Made by a program: the position numbers and the translations under genes. From Limnohabitans sp. B9-3 (GTDB taxonomy: Bacteria > Pseudomonadota > Gammaproteobacteria > Burkholderiales > Burkholderiaceae_C), in NCBI RefSeq assembly GCF_002778325.1, contig NZ_NESI01000004.1:239643-303642 (forward strand): a stretch of 64,000 bases of DNA, written 5' to 3'. Position 1 is the stretch's first letter, and each line of letters starts with the position of its first letter. Below, piece by piece: positions 62,551 through 64,000 of the stretch. The notes below the pieces were generated by a model. The model was not told the DNA's origin, made no database searches, and was given only the letters and a program-made list of their open reading frames with translations.

Positions 62551-63837
62551 ATGACCAAAAGATCGTTCAAACCAACGCATTTAGAACTTCGTCACAAGAC
62601 ATACTTTGCACTCTTGGTTGTACCCAAAGACGTTAGGCACATAGTCGGCAAGTCAAAGTTCTTTGAAACGACCGGTACTGGGGACCTAAAGATTGCTCAA
62701 TCGCTAGCAACACTTAAAGTCATAAAGTGGAAAGCGGAGATTGCTGCCGCCAGAACAAGAACGTCTGACCCTGACATCAACTCAGCAATTGAGTTGCAAC
62801 GCATGCTCAAGACCTCTCCTGCGCACTTGGTCCAAGATGTGATTGAGGAAGAAACGTCCAGAATTGAAAACGCAGTCAACTCATTAACAGCGGAAACTTT
62901 CAATGTCATTGCCACTGGCAAGCGAAAACTACTCAACAGTTTCATTGACGAATGGGTCAAAAACGAGCAACGAAGAGGTCTTGCCGAAAAAACTATTGCT
63001 CAAATGAAAAGCGATGTTGAGGTCTTGATATCGTTTTTACCAACCTCAAATTTGCTTGTGTTTGAGCACACAAATTTATGGATAAAACACGTTACAAAAA
63101 CAGCAAATCTCTCTCCAGCATCAGTGACAAGAATCATTGGTTCTTGTCGTAATTTCTTCAAACATTTGAAGTTAATTGGAGAAGTTGCTGAAGACGCTAA
63201 GGAAGCGTTCATCGTCCCCAAAGAGTCCAAATTGAGCAAGAAGCGCAACTCAAAGGCGCAGAACAAAACTGAGTCTTGGTTGCCATTCACTGCTGGCGAA
63301 GTAGAACGCATCTACTCTGAAGCAATTGTGCGGAAAGATTGGACTCTTGGACAACTGATTCTGATTGGTGCCTACACAGGTGCGAGGATTGAAGAAATTT
63401 GCTCTCTGAAGAAAGAACACACTAACCTTGAGGAAAGAAGTGTCAAGATTACAGATTCAAAAACTGAGGCAGGTGTCCGAATCATTCCTATCCATCAAAC
63501 TCTACTGCCCGTAATCGAGGAACTAATGACAACAAGTGATGAATACATCATTTCAAATCTGACAAAGTCGAAATTTGATGACCGTTCAAACGCGATCGGC
63601 AAGCGGTTTGGACGAATGAAAACTAAGTTGGGTTACTCAAGTCGGCATGTAATTCACTCAATCCGAAAGACGTTTACAACTCAACTTGAGAACGCAGGTG
63701 TGAACGAAAACGTGACGGCAGACATCATTGGGCATGAGAAACCGCGAATGACTTACGGTCTTTACAGCGGAGGCACCAATCTTGAGGTCAAGCGAGAAGC
63801 GATATCCAAGGTTTCTTATGACTTCAAAAATCCATAA
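62551..63837 (+). CDS. Tyrosine recombinase (phage-type integrase)
   Basis: 428-residue site-specific recombinase. The N-terminal part has the arm/core-binding helices (RSFKPTHLELRHKTYFALLV; LLNSFIDEWVKNEQRRGLAE; TIAQMKSDVEVLISF). The catalytic domain shows the first arginine in GAYTGARIEEICSL, the HxxR of IHSIRKTFTTQLENAG, the later histidine in DIIGHEKPRMTYG and the tyrosine nucleophile in YGLYSGG. DNA is markedly AT-richer than the chromosome, as usual for mobile genes. Beside a tRNA-Asp 3' end it should catalyse integration there. The element body continues past the right edge. Confidence 0.93.
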   Translation: MTKRSFKPTHLELRHKTYFALLVVPKDVRHIVGKSKFFETTGTGDLKIAQSLATLKVIKWKAEIAAARTRTSDPDINSAIELQRMLKTSPAHLVQDVIEEETSRIENAVNSLTAETFNVIATGKRKLLNSFIDEWVKNEQRRGLAEKTIAQMKSDVEVLISFLPTSNLLVFEHTNLWIKHVTKTANLSPASVTRIIGSCRNFFKHLKLIGEVAEDAKEAFIVPKESKLSKKRNSKAQNKTESWLPFTAGEVERIYSEAIVRKDWTLGQLILIGAYTGARIEEICSLKKEHTNLEERSVKITDSKTEAGVRIIPIHQTLLPVIEELMTTSDEYIISNLTKSKFDDRSNAIGKRFGRMKTKLGYSSRHVIHSIRKTFTTQLENAGVNENVTADIIGHEKPRMTYGLYSGGTNLEVKREAISKVSYDFKNP

Positions 63838-63873
63838 ATTGCACTTAACAAAAACCAAGTTAGTAGGGAAACT

Positions 63874-63899
63874 GAGGGTGTCCCGAATTTTGTGTAAAC
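63874..63899. repeat. Terminal inverted-repeat end of IS256-family element
   Basis: GAGGGTGTCCCGAATTTTGT followed by GTAAAC is of the form found at IS256-family ends. It marks the left boundary of the insertion sequence, 37 bases after the integrase stop. Confidence 0.7.
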
Positions 63900-63909
63900 G
63901 GAGCGAGTG

Positions 63910-64000
63910 TTAATTCGTCGGCATCCTTCCCTCAAACTGGATCGTAAATCGGTTCAGCACGGGCTTCCAGTTTTGCACCGGCATCGTCCACTTCTTGGCG
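63910..64000 (-). CDS. IS256-family (mutator-type) transposase, C-terminal part
   Basis: On the minus strand the final 30 residues read AKKWTMPVQNWKPVLNRFTI followed by QFEGRMPTN and TAA. The WTMP…NW…LNRF.I.FE pattern is the conserved C-terminus of IS256/mutator transposases, though the catalytic DDE residues lie outside the window. The gene is cut by the right edge. Confidence 0.8.
   Translation of the reverse strand, partial: AKKWTMPVQNWKPVLNRFTIQFEGRMPTN

Overview
The window is GC-rich chromosomal DNA from a betaproteobacterium. The gene order pcm–rhodanese–tolC beside waaA–waaC–phosphomannomutase, the seven orphan Bug-type solute receptors and the DUF2244 protein point to Burkholderiales, most likely a Comamonadaceae-like freshwater or soil heterotroph. 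The genus is not determined.

Positions 1–9,980 hold a housekeeping block: protein repair methyltransferase (cut by the left edge), rhodanese, TolC-type outer-membrane channel, three coupled LPS-core/sugar genes on the minus strand, DNA-alkyl repair, an EamA exporter, an FAH-family enzyme with a Bug receptor, and a small conserved-looking protein behind a structured leader. Positions 9,976–31,155 form a surface-adhesion and signalling block. A 4,457-residue filamentous-haemagglutinin-like exoprotein (TpsA) and its outer-membrane transporter (TpsB) lie behind a stand-alone winged-helix DNA-binding protein. A divergent histidine kinase/response regulator pair follows, and the regulator's output domain is a clear paralogue of the stand-alone protein. 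A nitrate/nitrite-type (NIT) chemoreceptor lies directly downstream of tpsA.

Positions 31,178–41,291 are accessory catabolism: Bug receptor plus hydrolase, a HipBA toxin-antitoxin pair with two matching operators, a RelE/ParE remnant, a benzoylformate-decarboxylase-like ThDP enzyme with a convergent Bug receptor, and a Bug receptor plus acyl-CoA ligase. At 41,477–41,500 there is a displaced 3' end of a tRNA-His gene with its terminator, which marks an integration junction. Positions 41,901–46,749 carry a LysR regulator divergent from a Bug/CoA-transferase/cupin/acyl-CoA-dehydrogenase operon.

Positions 46,898–62,231 look like a dedicated aromatic-ether module. One long operon encodes a Liv-type ABC importer, a cytochrome P450, a [2Fe-2S] ferredoxin, a MarR regulator and a ferredoxin reductase. 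Facing it are S-formylglutathione hydrolase and glutathione-dependent formaldehyde dehydrogenase, then a LuxR-type regulator, a VanA-like Rieske oxygenase, two Bug receptors and a TfdA-like 2-oxoglutarate dioxygenase. The inferred logic is uptake of a methoxylated or aryloxy acid, oxidative O-dealkylation, and immediate oxidation of the released formaldehyde.

The right end (62,362–64,000) is mobile DNA: a terminator and displaced 3' end of a tRNA-Asp gene, an adjacent tyrosine integrase, and the end of an IS256-family element. The two tRNA-end scars suggest the catabolic region sits among integrated elements, but the far ends lie outside the window.
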